A stretch of 6,243 nt of DNA. Source: Candidatus Brevefilum sp. GTDB lineage: Bacteria > Chloroflexota > Anaerolineae > Anaerolineales > Anaerolineaceae. The stretch is from assembly GCA_007119455.1 (NCBI GenBank), contig SKPR01000120.1, positions 1 through 6,243 of the forward strand. The letters run 5' to 3'. Below are positions 5,452 through 6,243 of this stretch, in pieces. The notes beneath the pieces are model-generated. The model was given only the letters and a program-made list of their open reading frames with translations. It had not been told where the DNA came from and made no database searches. The stretch's first letter is position 1, and each line of letters begins with the position of its first letter. A program made the position numbers and the translations under genes.

Positions 5452-6243
5452 ATGTTCCGGAGAAGAAATCGTCGCCTGTTGTTGACCATCGTAATTACCA
5501 CCATCATAATAATCCTGGCAGGTTGCCACTTTCCAGCATACCCCTGGGTTCAGGCAACAATTACCAGCCACGAGGATGGTGATCGCGTCATTCTCGGTGA
5601 AGAAACCATGATTATCACTTTAGCACGGGGTTCACAGGGTATCGAACACGTAGAATTGTATGAAGACGGGATCCTTCTTGATACGTTATCTCCAACAGAA
5701 GAAGAAGCAGCAGATGCACCGTTTGAAATCGTTGCAGAACAAACCTGGATACCCCTTGAAGAGGGTCCTGTGGTGATTTCTGTGATTGCTGTCGATTCCT
5801 GGGGTACACGTTCAGAATCAGCAAGCGTGACCTTAGACGTGGTATTAACCGATGAGGATATCGAACCCACGCCTACACCCACAGCGACCCCAGAAGGCTT
5901 AGAACTGACACAGACAGCTCAGGCTGGCTGCACCAATGAAGCAAATTTTCTCGAACATGTAACCATTCCCATTGATATCGAACTGACGGGTGGATCAAAT
6001 TTCACCAAAATTTGGCGCGTCAACAACAGCGGCACCTGTGATTGGATTGGTTATCGTATTGTCCACACCAGCGGAGAACGGTTCAATGCCGATTCCCCCA
6101 AAGCTTTACCCGTGGTTAATGCCGGAAGCAATGCGGATATTGCCATCGATATGGTTGCCCCAATAACGCCGGGCACATATACCTCAACGTGGCGGATCAG
6201 CGCAGAAGATGGCACGGTATTTGGACCGGATCTGGTGGTTACG
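5452..6243 (+). CDS. Lipoprotein with an Ig-like region and an NBR1-type Ig-like domain, 3' end beyond window
   Basis: Hand translation gives 264 codons, open to the right edge. The N-terminus is strongly basic (RRRNRR, 3-8), followed by a hydrophobic stretch ending in the lipobox ILAGC with the lipidated cysteine at residue 25. This predicts a surface-anchored protein. Residues about 33-131 look like a bacterial Ig-like domain (HVELYEDGILLDTL, VVISVIAVDSWGTRSESASV). A Pro/Thr linker (PTPTPTATPE, 139-148) follows. From C160 on the sequence matches the NBR1-type Ig-like domain known from many Chloroflexota surface proteins: NFTKIWRVNNSGTCDW (183-198), then PGTYTSTWRI (240-249) and FGPDLVV near the edge. 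C160 and C196 could form a disulfide. The start has GAGG (5443-5446) five bases upstream. The 77-base gap after DUF488 shows no clear terminator, so co-transcription is possible. Function is unknown, probably adhesion or binding at the surface. Confidence 0.9.
   Translation, partial: MFRRRNRRLLLTIVITTIIIILAGCHFPAYPWVQATITSHEDGDRVILGEETMIITLARGSQGIEHVELYEDGILLDTLSPTEEEAADAPFEIVAEQTWIPLEEGPVVISVIAVDSWGTRSESASVTLDVVLTDEDIEPTPTPTATPEGLELTQTAQAGCTNEANFLEHVTIPIDIELTGGSNFTKIWRVNNSGTCDWIGYRIVHTSGERFNADSPKALPVVNAGSNADIAIDMVAPITPGTYTSTWRISAEDGTVFGPDLVVT

Noticed and set aside
5550..5882. Ser/Thr-rich open frames on the minus strand (5550-5882 and 5615-5824)
   Set aside because: They are antisense to the NBR1-type lipoprotein gene, which has a lipobox, a ribosome binding site and recognisable domains.

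Overview
The window looks like a piece of an ordinary chromosome from a Chloroflexota bacterium, most likely of the Anaerolineae. The best evidence is the pair of Pro/Thr-linked lipoproteins. One has WD40-like blades, and the other has an NBR1-type Ig-like domain of the sort that is abundant in that group. The moderate GC content and a class A RNase P RNA agree with this. The assignment is an inference from protein style, with no phylogeny behind it. I see no mobile element, CRISPR array, tRNA or rRNA gene, or prophage.

Left half, minus strand. Reading in the direction of transcription (right to left), the genes are a PfkB-family sugar kinase (4122-3178), ribosomal protein S20 rpsT (3061-2798), a surface lipoprotein with a beta-propeller-like domain (2708-1509), and arginyl-tRNA synthetase argS. 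argS starts at 1414 and leaves the window at base 1 without its C-terminal part. They share a strand but do not look like one tight operon. rpsT has a near-consensus promoter in the gap before it. A strong intrinsic terminator sits between rpsT and the lipoprotein gene. argS has its own extended -10 promoter.

Right half, plus strand. From the 146-base divergent spacer after the kinase, rnpB (RNase P RNA, about 4272-4658) is transcribed rightward from a perfect TATAAT box and ends at a good terminator. A 180-base gap without a convincing gene follows. Next is a DUF488 protein (4892-5374), whose -10 box ends five bases before its ATG, so its mRNA is probably leaderless. Last is a lipoprotein with an Ig-like region and an NBR1-type domain (5452 onward), cut by the right edge.

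How it fits together: argS, rpsT and rnpB are housekeeping translation and RNA-processing genes. The kinase, the DUF488 protein and the two lipoproteins have no obvious shared pathway, and I see no new multi-gene system here. The most interesting points are regulatory: the leaderless DUF488 promoter, a terminator that abuts a downstream ribosome binding site, a UUG start on rpsT, and a 23-bp imperfect palindrome just upstream of the kinase gene. A C-terminal QPDLF peptide on the DUF488 protein also resembles a sliding-clamp-binding motif.
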